A stretch of DNA of 64,000 bases from Rhabditophanes sp. KR3021 (lineage: Eukaryota > Nematoda > Chromadorea > Rhabditida > Alloionematidae): positions 5,518,001 to 5,582,000 of the forward strand of contig CAUJLY010000003.1 in NCBI GenBank assembly GCA_963281155.1. Direction: 5' to 3'. Positions 1 through 11,017 of the stretch are shown here, one piece after another. The notes beneath the pieces are model-generated. The model was not told the origin of the DNA. It saw only the letters and a list, made by a program, of their open reading frames with translations, and made no database searches. Numbering within the stretch: the first letter of the stretch is position 1; every line of letters begins with the position of its first letter. Both the position numbers and the translations under genes were made by a program.

Positions 1-2
1 GT

Positions 3-2405
3 GGAGGAATAAATGCCAATTTACTGCTATTGAAAACATTCAACAAAAAAGCAAAATTCTGGAAGACTAGTCAGGAAGATAAAGAAAAGTGCCTGAATAC
101 TGTTTTGACAATTACAAACAATCTGGATTATGACATGGTCAAGACAATCAAACCTGAATATACTGGTTTATTCTTCCAAGAAAGAGCAATTGCCTTAGGA
201 AGAAGTGGCCATTTTGTGGAATCTGAAAATCTATTCTGTCAAGCCGTGACTGCAGTTGGAACAGTTTATCCACTAGGAAAAGATATTTGGCGCAAATTTG
301 CTAATATGTTTGAAGAACAAATGAATCAAGGAATTCCTCTTACGACGAAATTATTTAGAAGTGGTTTACTTGCTACCTTGGAAAGCTTGAGGTATGCTGA
401 TTTATGGAGGAATAAGAAAAATATCGCCAATTTAATTTTCTATCTTAAGAAAGCTACTATATTAGGTGGAGAATATCAGCGATTAGCTGACGCAATTTTG
501 ATCAAAAAAGGTGCTGATATTCCTCTTTTGACATGGACTCATTACTTGAATGATTTGGTGCTAGAATTAAGTCAACGACCAAATGAAGGAATCAAATTAA
601 TCCTTTTAAACTTCGCTCGTCAATTCCCACAGAGAATTTTCTATGCTCTTCGAACTTACTTGACAAATGGAATGATCGAAGAACTCATCTATGCTAATGA
701 GGTAGAAAATGCTGGCAACCTTTTCCAACCCGTCCCATATAACGGCCTAGAATTAATCCAACAAACTGGGCAGAATAGAGGAATCCTAGACTTAAAAGAT
801 GTTTTGGCTGCTGCTATCAAAGTCAAGGCTGCTACTATTTCGAGACTTTATAAGATTTGCAAAGATATCGATAATCATCTAGATTCTAAATTGGATTCTG
901 TTGTCAGCGAAGGTAATGAGATAATTGAATGCATGTTTAGAAGTGCCGAGTCTGGATTGAAGCAAAATAGTAGAGACGCTTGGATTCCAGTTACTATAAA
1001 CAACTTGAAAAAATGGAAGAGCAACGTTAGGAATGTTCTAAATACAGAGACTTCTTTGTCAAGAAAAATTAGTGATTTAATGAAAGAAAAAGTTACGAAC
1101 CTATTTAGTAATTTAAATCAGTCAAATGCAAATATGAGAGATATCGGAGACCAATTAGTTGAATTTATCAATGCTTTAACTATCGCCATGTTCAATGGTA
1201 GCAAAGCTGGGTTCGGAAACTTTGATCCAAGTAAAAGTGTTGCGAGATATACACCCAGACAATGTTCTTTAGATGTCTTTACTTATGGAATGTATGGAAT
1301 TCACCAGTCAGCTGATAAACAAGTCCAGGAGTATTACTGCTATACTATTGCCCATATTGTTCCTTGTTTCAAATACACTTATCGAAATGGAGTAATTATT
1401 AAGGAAATTTTGGTGAGAGGGAACAATGGGAAGCATTATGCGTACATGTATGAAAAACATAAGGATGTACCAATGCGGAATAGAATTAATATTTTCTATA
1501 AATTCTTGAACAACATGATGACGAAAGAATCCGGCTCACGTGCTAGACATCTTCAATTCGCTGAGTGCCGCTACATCCCTGTCAGTGAAAATGGATGTCT
1601 ATTTGATTACTCTCTATTAGGAGACATTGGCACTGAATTCATGGCTTTCAGACTGTTTACATTGTACGACACTATGGAACAAAGTTACGAAAACAAAAGA
1701 AACTGCCACCAAACAGCTGCAATTTTCATTGACAGAGCTAAAGCAAGAGCACCTCTCACAACTGAAAAAAGTGCTAAAATTCTGGAAGAAATGGTCTATG
1801 GATCAAATAACCGTCAATCTGTTGTAAACACCAATATGCTCACGAAATGGATGCAACAAAAATACACCGAATCAAACGTCTACTATGTTGCCAGAAAAAG
1901 ATTCTCACGAAAATTGGCAATGATCGGAATGAGTGGGCACATTTTACACATGAAACCATCCACATTGAAAAACAGTAGCTTCGATGCATTGAATATGAAT
2001 CTTTTTACTACAAATTATGATATTGAATATCACTCAAAGTGTTTGAAATATGAAAATACACTTTACAATCACATAAGACTAACTCCAAATATCGAGACCT
2101 ACATTCATCACACAGTAGAAGGGCATTACCTAAATGCAGTGATTGCTTTCATCCGTTGTTTCGCCAATCGTTCAATGAAATCACACATTCGCTTAATTCT
2201 TTTGGATCAACTTCTTCTCCAACACGGTCGCGAAGATCAAACTACCCTCGATTCCCTCGAAGCAACTTTAACCAATTTGGATACTTACTTCAAAACGTTC
2301 TCCAACCTCGACGGAGACAAATGCTTACCATGGGATGTTATCAAAAGTGCCAGTGTTTATACTAGACACGCACAGATCTCGATAACAGATTTCCCCTGGT
2401 TCTAA
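3..2405 (+). CDS. TRRAP: TRRAP/Tra1-type PIKK pseudokinase, C-terminal part (5' end outside window)
   Basis: The frame is open from the window edge, so the first methionine-like codon at 30 is not a start. The protein is the C-terminal 800 residues of TRRAP, the giant scaffold of SAGA and NuA4/TIP60 histone acetyltransferase complexes, which binds transcription activators in the nucleus. The first half is FAT-type helical repeat. From about residue 450 the PI3K-like domain follows, with the family signatures VRGNNGKHYAY, FYKFLNNMM, WMQQKY, HILHMKPSTL and RLTPNIETY. The HRD- and DFG-type catalytic residues of active PIKKs are absent, as known for TRRAP. The end, closing in DFPWF, fits a FATC tail. 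A single exon covers the visible part. The stop is at 2403-2405 and a polyadenylation-like AATAAA lies at 2458-2463. It converges with the next gene. Confidence 0.94.
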   Translation, partial: GGINANLLLLKTFNKKAKFWKTSQEDKEKCLNTVLTITNNLDYDMVKTIKPEYTGLFFQERAIALGRSGHFVESENLFCQAVTAVGTVYPLGKDIWRKFANMFEEQMNQGIPLTTKLFRSGLLATLESLRYADLWRNKKNIANLIFYLKKATILGGEYQRLADAILIKKGADIPLLTWTHYLNDLVLELSQRPNEGIKLILLNFARQFPQRIFYALRTYLTNGMIEELIYANEVENAGNLFQPVPYNGLELIQQTGQNRGILDLKDVLAAAIKVKAATISRLYKICKDIDNHLDSKLDSVVSEGNEIIECMFRSAESGLKQNSRDAWIPVTINNLKKWKSNVRNVLNTETSLSRKISDLMKEKVTNLFSNLNQSNANMRDIGDQLVEFINALTIAMFNGSKAGFGNFDPSKSVARYTPRQCSLDVFTYGMYGIHQSADKQVQEYYCYTIAHIVPCFKYTYRNGVIIKEILVRGNNGKHYAYMYEKHKDVPMRNRINIFYKFLNNMMTKESGSRARHLQFAECRYIPVSENGCLFDYSLLGDIGTEFMAFRLFTLYDTMEQSYENKRNCHQTAAIFIDRAKARAPLTTEKSAKILEEMVYGSNNRQSVVNTNMLTKWMQQKYTESNVYYVARKRFSRKLAMIGMSGHILHMKPSTLKNSSFDALNMNLFTTNYDIEYHSKCLKYENTLYNHIRLTPNIETYIHHTVEGHYLNAVIAFIRCFANRSMKSHIRLILLDQLLLQHGREDQTTLDSLEATLTNLDTYFKTFSNLDGDKCLPWDVIKSASVYTRHAQISITDFPWF

Positions 2406-2607
2406 CACTTTTAACCCTAACATTACTTAACACTAACTCTTATATGTCTTTTAATTTAATAAAAAACTTGGTTGTACCTCTTCAATTAAACAATATACTT
2501 GCTTTAATTTTGATCTCTTTATTTGTCAAATATTTACAAACATAAAAAATACATAGTTGGTATTATTTAATTAAATTAAGTCCTATTTACACGCATTGCA
2601 AATTAAA

Positions 2608-3708
2608 TTAAGCATACTTTTCATTCATTAGCCTAGTTGACTCTTCTTCCAGCACATCAACCATTATCTTTGTATACAATTGGTATAATTGAACTTCCAT
2701 AACTTTATAAGCTAAATTATTCAAACCCTCTTCTTTATACTTTCTAATGGTTTTAGAATGGATAGATATTCTCTCTGAGTTTACTTGATTGCTGGGTTCT
2801 CTTTTATGGTTGATCATGTAGTATCTGCTGATTTCCATTGGAAATCTTGAGATTCGCATTCCACTGTGTTTGATTCTGATGTATAAGTCGTCATCTTCCA
2901 TGCCCCACCCCCAGTAGTCATTGAAGTACCCGTTGACTTTGATAAATTGTTGTTTGGAGATGGCACTTGCTCCGCCAAATATTGTTTGATAGGGAAGTTC
3001 GTAGTTGAATTTGTTGATACTTGCACTCATGTGGCGAGGCATTTCACCGCAATTGTAAAGGTTTCTATCATCTTCTGGGATTAGGTCTACGTCATGGAAG
3101 ATGAAGCAATCGAAATCGTACAGCTTCTGAGCTTCAACAAAGCCGATGTTGAGAAGTTTTCCGCGATTGAAGGTAACGTTGCCTACTGGTTCTATTAAGA
3201 ATGATGGTGTAGTCTATTTTTTGTTTCCTTAATGTCGAATGAAGATTATGTAGGAAGACACGTAATTGGCCGTAACGATTCTTGAAAGGCACGAGAATTG
3301 CTACTTTCTGGGCTGGTTGGCAATCAGGTGGAAAGTAATGCCCTCCGGCTTGGACGTTTGGATATAGTGAATTGAGAGTAGTGAAATTTGGACCATCTAA
3401 ATAAACTGGAATTCTGCCAACTAGACCTTCGTAGTCTGGCTCACAAATATTCCCATCAGCGTATTGGAATATTGTATTATAGGTGTCATTAGAGACAAAT
3501 ATATCGGCTAAAATATTTTTACTTAATCAAAATATGGAAACATACGCTCAGATTCAGTAATATTATCTATTCTAAAGTCTTGGTACAGTTGAGAATTATT
3601 TTGAATCACCAGAATAATTACTAAGAATACACAAACCACAAATGTAGACGTATAAAATAGTTTTTGCTTTTGCGTGTAATTAGTCCTATTGAAATATTTC
3701 AGGCTCAT
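2608..3708 (-). CDS. bre-4: Beta-1,4-N-acetylgalactosaminyltransferase of the B4GALT family (bre-4-like), with apparent 1-nt frameshift
   Basis: This is a type II Golgi membrane enzyme of family GT7. Exon 1 is 3546-3708 and exon 2 is 2608-3507, with a 38-nt intron. A cytoplasmic N-terminus is followed by a membrane anchor at about residues 15-38. The catalytic part shows VPFKNRYGQLRVFL, FNRGKLLNIG, the DxD-type metal motif in FHDVDLIP, and the GT7 signature YWGWGMEDDDLYIR. In PYQTIFGG the residue matching bovine B4GALT1 Tyr289 is Ile (codon 2980-2982). From studies of this family, Ile or Leu there favours UDP-GalNAc, so a BRE-4-like GalNAc-transferase is inferred rather than a galactosyltransferase. 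Conserved sequence continues across 3193-3198 only if one base is removed (TIIL then IEPVGNVTFN). The exon sum is 1063 nt, exactly one over a multiple of three. An assembly error or a recent pseudogene are both possible. Confidence 0.85.
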
Positions 3709-5294
3709 TACAAGCAATCCGAGAATTATCTGTAAAATTGAAAATTGGCAATATTAGGAAATAGCTAAACGTATGATTCATTAAATCAAATAAATAACGT
3801 ATTCATGATTAATTAATTCAAAAACAGTTTACTTAATTCTCTTAATTGGAAAATGTTTGAATAGCACGAGCAATTGTACATACAGGTTTTTGAATTAAGA
3901 TTACTATAAGACCGTCAAGATAGAATATAAAATATTGGTAACATTGCTATTATTAATATTATTAATGGTAGGTTGGCATTTTAGGGATAATCTACATATA
4001 TTATAGTCATAGCTATAAGCGGGCGTCGGATTAGTTATGTACTAAAATGGTGTTACGCCGATCAATGGAAAGAGTAACGACATTTAAATGCTGATATTAA
4101 TACAAAACTTGATGCCTTCATATTAGCATTATAAATGATATTAGGCATCTATAATCTCAAAATAAAAATAATAGACACCTATGAATGTCAAAATATACAA
4201 TATTAGACACCGATGAATGTCAAAATATGCGACATATTAACACTAATATTCAAAAATGTTAACACAAGTATTTTTAGATGTGAAATTGAGAAATTGGTTA
4301 TTGTAAAATGAAAACACGAGCAAAACCAAGTCTAATAAAAAAGCGCGATATAAAGTAGATTATTACAAGGCATCTATAATGCCTTAAAAACGACTGTTAC
4401 AAATAGGAAAAGACATTTCCTTATAAATATCTAGACATTTTTAATACAACCTGTGCTAATAAACAAATTTTCGCCCACTCTAAAATAAAGTGTTATATTC
4501 ACAAATGAATTATTATGACAAATGTTACTAATTTACTTTTTTCCCGAAAAAATTTCCCATTTCCTATTATTAAATTCTTAAATTAGTAAATAAGTTTAAA
4601 ATATTATTTTTGTAAAAAATACCGTGACTTTCAAACTGCATTAACAGAATTTTTATAAAATATATATTGCTCCGGGGCATAAGGATAAGTGGTCACAAAC
4701 CTTGGCTTTTTCCAGACTTGCTCCAGGAATGAGTCTTAAACTGATGTTGTGAAAAAACTGAGTCTATTGGCATATATATAAAATCAAGAGGTTTGCTTGC
4801 TAGGACGACTAATAAGGGAAGACCACAAGTGGCAAAAGAATATTTTTTTGTACTATGTTTATAAGTGTCAAATAGGTTTACATTAATCAACGCTCTTATG
4901 TAGAAAGTTAAAATCTCATTTGGTTAGGGATAGACCGCTTGCAAGGGAATGATAAAAAAAGAAAGTCTCGAAAATGTGTATTCCGAATCTGGTGCTAATA
5001 ATTTACTTTTTCCCGAAATTTAATAACAATAAATAACAGCTTTATAAAAATAAGTTATTTGAACTTAGGGACAAAGTGTAAATTACATCAAAGTAAATCT
5101 ATGAAAATTGTTTAGATTCCAATCAAAACATACATAACAAAATTTTATTATTTAAAAAGAGCATAGAAAGAAAGGATTTTAACACTATCAACGAAATGAA
5201 TATTACATTTAGATAAAATAAAACAAAGATAATTAGATATTATTTAGTTTGTAAAGTACATTATTCTTTGAAAGGAACTTACTGAGGAGTAAGT
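3709..5294. other. Gene-free stretch between bre-4-like gene and ceramide kinase
   Basis: This AT-rich stretch holds no open frame with recognisable protein similarity. A short ORF at 4693-4890 on the minus strand has no family features and is treated as chance. The stretch contains the 5' flank of the bre-4-like gene, with a possible splice acceptor TTTTACAG just upstream of its ATG, and the 3' flank of ceramide kinase. A small tandem repeat at 4142-4235 is listed separately. Confidence 0.6.
4142..4235. repeat. Short tandem repeat, about 32-nt unit, three copies
   Basis: Three head-to-tail units start at 4142, 4172 and 4204. The last two are nearly identical over 32 nt and share TAGACACC(T/G)ATGAATG followed by TCAAAATAT. 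The first unit is diverged (TAGGCATCTATAATCTCAAA). It is a minor minisatellite in intergenic DNA with no visible function. Confidence 0.8.
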
Positions 5295-8200
5295 TTAAGA
5301 ATCATTTTCGAGGATTATAATGTTTGACTTTTTCTGGACTGTGTGGCAGCAGAAACAAGTTCTGTAGCGGGGATCTCTGACATCTACTCCTATACCAAAG
5401 TAAGAGATCAGACGAGGGTGGAGACGGAAATGAATTTCTTTGTCAATTTTTTGGGGCATTATTTCGCCGTCTACATTCCATGCTGACTGAGGATGCGAGC
5501 CAGTGGTAGAATCTTGTGGAAGGAATACATTGCCGGGAGTGAATGAAAATCTAGATACACGGAAGGCGTGTAAATCCGAAACAGAGGTAATTACTTCTCT
5601 ACCCCCATACATAGCCACCTTCCGCATTATATTCAAGTTTTTGAATCGAGAAATCCTTGGAACCATAGCTAAGTCTAATGATCCGTCATTTAGCCCAGCA
5701 AATGGAGCGATACCTCAAATAATCACAACATTATTTACATATGTTTGATATTTGCAACTTACCGTAAGGGGAAAAGGGACTGATAACCTGATTGACAGCT
5801 GCAATAATATGACTAAAGTCCGATGTAAAGTGATACGGATAACTGGGATCTTTTTCATCGTTTTCACACATCACACACGGTTGAATGCATTTGGGGAGAC
5901 GAGCTAAATTGTCGCGGACGCTTAAGGTAGTTGCTAATCGTGTTTTAGTGTGTTGGAGGGTAGTTGTTCCTTCAGCAGCGTGAGCATCGTTTTCTGTTCT
6001 GGCTTGGATTTCAGAGGTGGATTCTTCTGGTGCAGCTTCGTAGTTGTTTTCATTTAGTTTGAATTTGATAAGCCCTGTGTAGGAGCGGTTTCGGCAGGAG
6101 GTACGAAGAGCTGCCCAGTTGTATCTGATTGGACCCATGAAACGGAAGTTTTCTGAATCACTTAAAACATCTCCTAGCCAACCGTAGGAAATCGCGTTTG
6201 CTGAGAGTCTGATTAATTTGTTTCCTTCATGAATAGCACAAACATCAACCATGGCTTGACTTCCAATGGCAATATGGACAGCACTGGTAGTCACATCTGA
6301 AATTCCATGCACCGTAGAAACAATCGAGTTTGACGACCCGGCTCCTGAAATAGCAAATCACATTATTTATTCATACACATCAATTCAATTAATGATCCTT
6401 AATTAAACTTTTTAAATCTAATCATTTTTGAAATAACATTTATATTTTCTTTGCCAACAAACTTGCCGATAATTCCAAATCTCATTCTAGGGGTAGTTAA
6501 TGAATCCACATCAATATCTGCAATATTTTTATCAGCTTCTTTTTGTGTTCTGATAACAGTAGCACATAAAACTTCGTTAAAAAGGCCTATAAAGTAAGAG
6601 TTATTAATGAATATGAAAATAATAAAAAATATTGTAGTTGCAATAATAATCTAATAGTAATTCAACTGTTTAATTCATCGATGGCATTAGACACCTTAAA
6701 CAACTCATTTGTAGATGACTTGGTGATTCTGGTTTTGTGTCGGTTATTAACTAGCTATAACTAAAAGTCTTTATCTAAGAAAGAAACCTCTTCGAACTAG
6801 CAGTGAGTTGCGAGGTAATTACAATTATTTATTATATCCTTTTGTCATTATTAGGTTTCTTAAGTAAAATTAGACAATCAAGATATTAGTGTTGATAACA
6901 CACCATATAAATAGTTGTCATATTTTTTCATCAATTTTCTTTTGATATAGGTAAATAAAGTCCAATCATATTTTATTCAGTTTAAACCAATTAAGGGCAT
7001 AAAACTGTAATCTCTCCTAGACGCTATACAAATAGAACTAAATCTATCTTCTTCTACATCAAAGTCTATCTTTTGGACTACGATTTAGGGCTATGATTTA
7101 AGACCATATAAATTAAAACTAAAGCTAACTTTCCTTAGTAAATTGTTTTCATTTAACTGTTGTCGTATTATTAAGGCAACAATTATTTCAGTAAATCAAA
7201 ATTTAGTTGTCGAGTCTGCTTTAAATTCTGATAATGGTCCTAATTCTATTTCTACACCTTCACATCTTGTAAGTTTGCAACAACCTATTTATTCATCTAT
7301 TTGATTTAACTATTTTAGGTTCGGAATATTGAAACTTTTAAAGAGATTCCTGGGTTTAGTCAATATAAAACGAGAAGCGACAAGGTTGTGATCAAAAAGC
7401 AATGAAATAAACAAATTCCCGTGATTAAAGGTTGCATCCAGTTGGGAAGTGATATAAAGGATTCGAACGGAAAGGTTATATTCAAGGGTAAAAGTGTAGA
7501 CCTCCTTTATAAAACTTTGTTCCCGTAAAAGAAGGTCACTCCTCACAAGAATACTGGAAATAGATGCTGCAAAAAAGTTTGCCAACTCGATCTTCTCGGT
7601 AGATTAGTTAAAATTGATTCTTTTGTGAGGAATGCTGCTGAAGTAATTGGTGCCGTTCGTTAAGCAATGTCAAGTTATATAATGAGACAGGAAATGTTAA
7701 GATAATGATGAAGTAGATGGAAAACATGTCATCGCTAAAAGAGTCGTTCAGTTAACTTTCAATGATAGTTGGACTGAAATCCATCTTACTGCAGAAGAAG
7801 CTGCTTAGGGAATCGACGTTGATTATAATACTCTCGCCGATGATATTGAGGGAAAAGAAGTTTTGAAGGAATCTAAACGGAAGTTCAAAGAAGAACCTTA
7901 GAGAAGATCAAAGTGCTCATTAACTTTTTTAGTGTGTTTTGTCACAATTAAAAAAACATTTTCGTATTACTCTTTCTCTGTTTAAAACCTTACCATCTCC
8001 ACCGACCGCTATAATTCCATCTGTTGTTTTCCATTCATCTGCCATCTCAGAAATTGTATCATATGCGAAATTTGCCCTCTCCGTTTCAATCATATGGCAC
8101 TCAATTCCAGCCATCTTAAAAAGTGGGAAAACTTTCGAATCATATATCTTCTTAGCTTTTCCTTTACCCTGAAATTAAACATTATCAGATGAGGGCAGTA

Positions 8201-8821
8201 GAAACTAACTCCAAAAGGATTGACAAAGATAACTAATTTCTTTGGTCTTTCACTGATAGTACCCAACTGTTCAGACAACTTCTGAACCCAAGCTTTCTTT
8301 TCGTTAGCCGTTGGAAAGAGACATACAACTTCACGGAGTCTATACTGAAACACATTAATTTTGTGAGCGTAGTACAAAAATAAGGAATTAGGAGTTTCAG
8401 GAGCTGTAGGAGTATCTTCCTCAACTCCAACAGGTAGGCCCTTCTTGATTTTGACGCGTTTGTTACGCACACAAAGAACTACTTTAAGATCCAATTGCAT
8501 TATTACATCCGTGTAAGCTCCTTTTTTGCTAAAATAAATATTTGTTAGTGGTAAATAAAAGGGCTTTGTTTACTTTAATAATTTGAAAATCAAATGATTA
8601 GTCACTGGATTTAGAATCATTTCATGCATCTTTCCATCGGTACTTTTGACAGTAGTGGTGAGGTGATTAGTTGGGAGCGGAGATGAAGTTATGACTTCTG
8701 GTGCAGTCCCATTAGGCAATGCCTGATTCTCCAAAAGTTGCCCTCCATCGTGGGTTAGCGTTTCGACTGTAGTAGAAGCTGTTAGTGGAGTTCTGTCCGA
8801 AGAATTAATATGTCCATCCAT
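5295..8821 (-). CDS. CERK: Ceramide kinase
   Basis: This enzyme phosphorylates ceramide to ceramide-1-phosphate at cell membranes. Six exons (8574-8821, 8210-8528, 7994-8168, 6467-6586, 5763-6344, 5295-5713) join in frame to 620 aa, longer than the roughly 540 aa of vertebrate CERK because of an unconserved N-terminus. A PH-like region precedes the DAGK catalytic domain. That domain begins at RPKKLVIFVNPFGGKGKAKK and has GGDGLFNEVL for the nucleotide-binding loop and RFGIIGAGSSNS. Later come the CERK-specific SYGWLGDVL, the CxxxCxxC motif (CIQPCVMC), APFAGLNDGSLDL and SAWNVDGEI. Intron 4 (6345-6466) is a GC-AG intron with donor GCAAGT, required to keep IIGAGSS in frame. Intron 3 (6587-7993, 1.4 kb) carries an antisense gene relic. 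The other introns are 41-49 nt. The gene points away from the OSER1-like gene across a 2-kb spacer. Confidence 0.93.
7165..7925 (+). pseudogene. Decayed protein-coding relic with its own intron, inside ceramide kinase intron 3 (antisense)
   Basis: The plus strand shows long stretches of coding-like sequence broken by stops and frameshifts. A first piece, with NLVVESALNSDNGPNS, ends at a good donor (GTAAGT at 7269). A 50-nt intron ends in CTATTTTAG at 7318, and the same frame resumes with VRNIETFKEIPGFSQY. Later pieces include GCIQLGSDIKDSNGKV, LLGRLVKIDSFVRNAAEV, KRVVQLTFNDSWTEIHL and DYNTLADDIEGKEVLKE, with stops between them. I do not recognise the parent family and cannot show that it is the same as the zinc-finger relics in other introns. 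Keeping an intron argues for a DNA-level copy rather than a retrocopy. Confidence 0.5.
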
Positions 8822-10990
8822 GATTTAGTCTATAAAGTCAGTTCAATTAGTTTACACTTTCAAATAAAAATACATTAATAAACAAATTAAAATATCCATA
8901 TCACAAAAGACATGTGTGCAGTTGGAAAAACAAAATTCTGTAAATGACGGACTATCAGACACACATACACCACCACGAAAGCAAAAAAAGATAAAAATGT
9001 GATAAATTTATTTAAAAGAACAAAATTAACTTGTTTTTATATCTCATTCAATGGAAAAGAAGTTGTGCTAAAATCAATAGATAAAATGTGAGTAAATGTT
9101 AATGTGAATGAGTAGTTGGGGTTACCTTTGTTTTTGTGGCGAGAGTAAAAAAAGGGTGCAGTATTTTTTAATTAAAACTACGTGATGCATATAATTATAC
9201 GCAATACCTAATAAAACAATGCATAATACACGGTTTGGGGAGAGAAGATGTATGTTTTTGTATGTCAATAAGACGGACACGCTCTCGTCTGAAGTGCTTG
9301 TAAACTAATTATTTTAGGAATAAATTAGTCACTTAACAACAAACTGTTTAAAGGTGGCTTCAGATGTACGTTAGAAATGACAACGTTGTCAAAATATAGA
9401 ATATATTAACTGTAAAAAAGCAATCTAATGAGCTGTGCATTGTTACAACTTGTCTAAAGCAACAAAATATATCTATCTATACAAACAAGTCGGTCTATTC
9501 AAAACCTAACTATTAAAAATAGAGTCGTCAGAGTAGCTGGTGTATAGTTTAAAAAAGAGGCAATCACGATACTTTACATCACCATATATAAAGAATTGCA
9601 CCAATTATAACCTTCATTTTTTAAAAATATGTGATTAAAAGTGTAAAAGTAGACACATTTAAAATAAATCAAAAAGAAACAACACTGACTTTTCAAAGAA
9701 TGGTTGTAAAGCAGTGCTTATATGGAAATTTTCAATTCATTTTAGGGACGGAAACTTGAGCATTAAACTCAGTCTAAAAGGAAACACATTCATCATCATT
9801 TAAAATTGAGGAAGGTCATTAATATCCACTTGAGCGTCTATTTTTTCCATTAATTTGACATATCTTATTGTTAATCTCTCACTCCCACTTCAAAAAAAGT
9901 CTACTCTAATTGGTGAAATTGTGTTTTAATAATTGACTTTAACAGAAAACAAATAAACAAATCATCATTGCCATTCTTTTTTGCATAAAAGAAACGTACA
10001 TTATTTTTTGCAAAGAATTGTATTTGTTTGTTTGTAAATAACATACATTCGTGTTATTCAAAACTAGATTTTTTATTTTAGATATTTTATAGTTTTTCTT
10101 GTAATATTGCAATTTAATTATTGCTTTTTTGAGTATCTATTAGCATATTATGTTTCTTGATAATACTCTCTAGTTGATTATTTCGTTTTATTCGCCCTCA
10201 CTTATTGTATTTTTAATGCCCATTTGTTTGTATATCTTTTTCTTAATATTATCTCCAAAGTTATTATAATTCTATTTACTTGGCTGTCAAAAGTTTTGTT
10301 TCAAATTAGTAGTAAGCTGATGTTTGGTCAGTAACGTATCCTAGAGAGAAAAACCTGATTTATCTACGACTAAAAGATGACGGCGTAGTGTTGACGATGC
10401 GCAGAATGCAAACTGTCTCTAAGTTTTAGTTTTGTTGTTTATTGATTTGCTTTTGAATTTTTACTTTACGGTTATGTATGTACGTGTGTGTATGTCAGTC
10501 GTCGTCGCATGTGAGATTATATTATTATTCTTTTCTTACACCAAAATTACTTTCTATATTTTGGGTGCTTAAGTTTGCGGTTAATAAATAACAAGCAAGG
10601 ACATTATTTTTTAATTGCGTTTCAGTAACCTTTTCGATGGTATTTGTCTTGAATGTATTATTGCATGCCCATTCAATAGAAGGACACACTTTCTACACGT
10701 GTGAAAATATATAAACTATTGCTGACACTTTTAATATGATATACTAGATGTATTGTTATTTAATGTGTCTCGAGTCAGCTGATTTTTAAAAAACACATTT
10801 AGTAGATATTGAGTTGATAATAAGTATATTAAATCAAAGCAAATAGTCATCCTTTTCTTACACACTGTCTTTTCCAAATTATTTCATTTTATTAACGTAC
10901 TACATGTAGTAAAGTTATACGTCATCATTATTACTCACTTTGTGTTCGATTAATACAAATAATTTATTTAATTTTTTAAGAATCTTTTCA
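8822..10990. other. Divergent intergenic region between ceramide kinase and OSER1-like gene
   Basis: About 2.2 kb of AT-rich DNA without a supported ORF. It must hold both divergent promoters. A splice-acceptor-like T-rich tract ending TTTTCAG at 10990 lies 27 nt upstream of the OSER1-like ATG, so part of the right end is probably 5' UTR intron or a trans-splice site. I see no RNA gene or strong repeat. Confidence 0.5.
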
Positions 10991-11017
10991 GAAGTATGTA
11001 CTAAATGTGTTGTGGTC

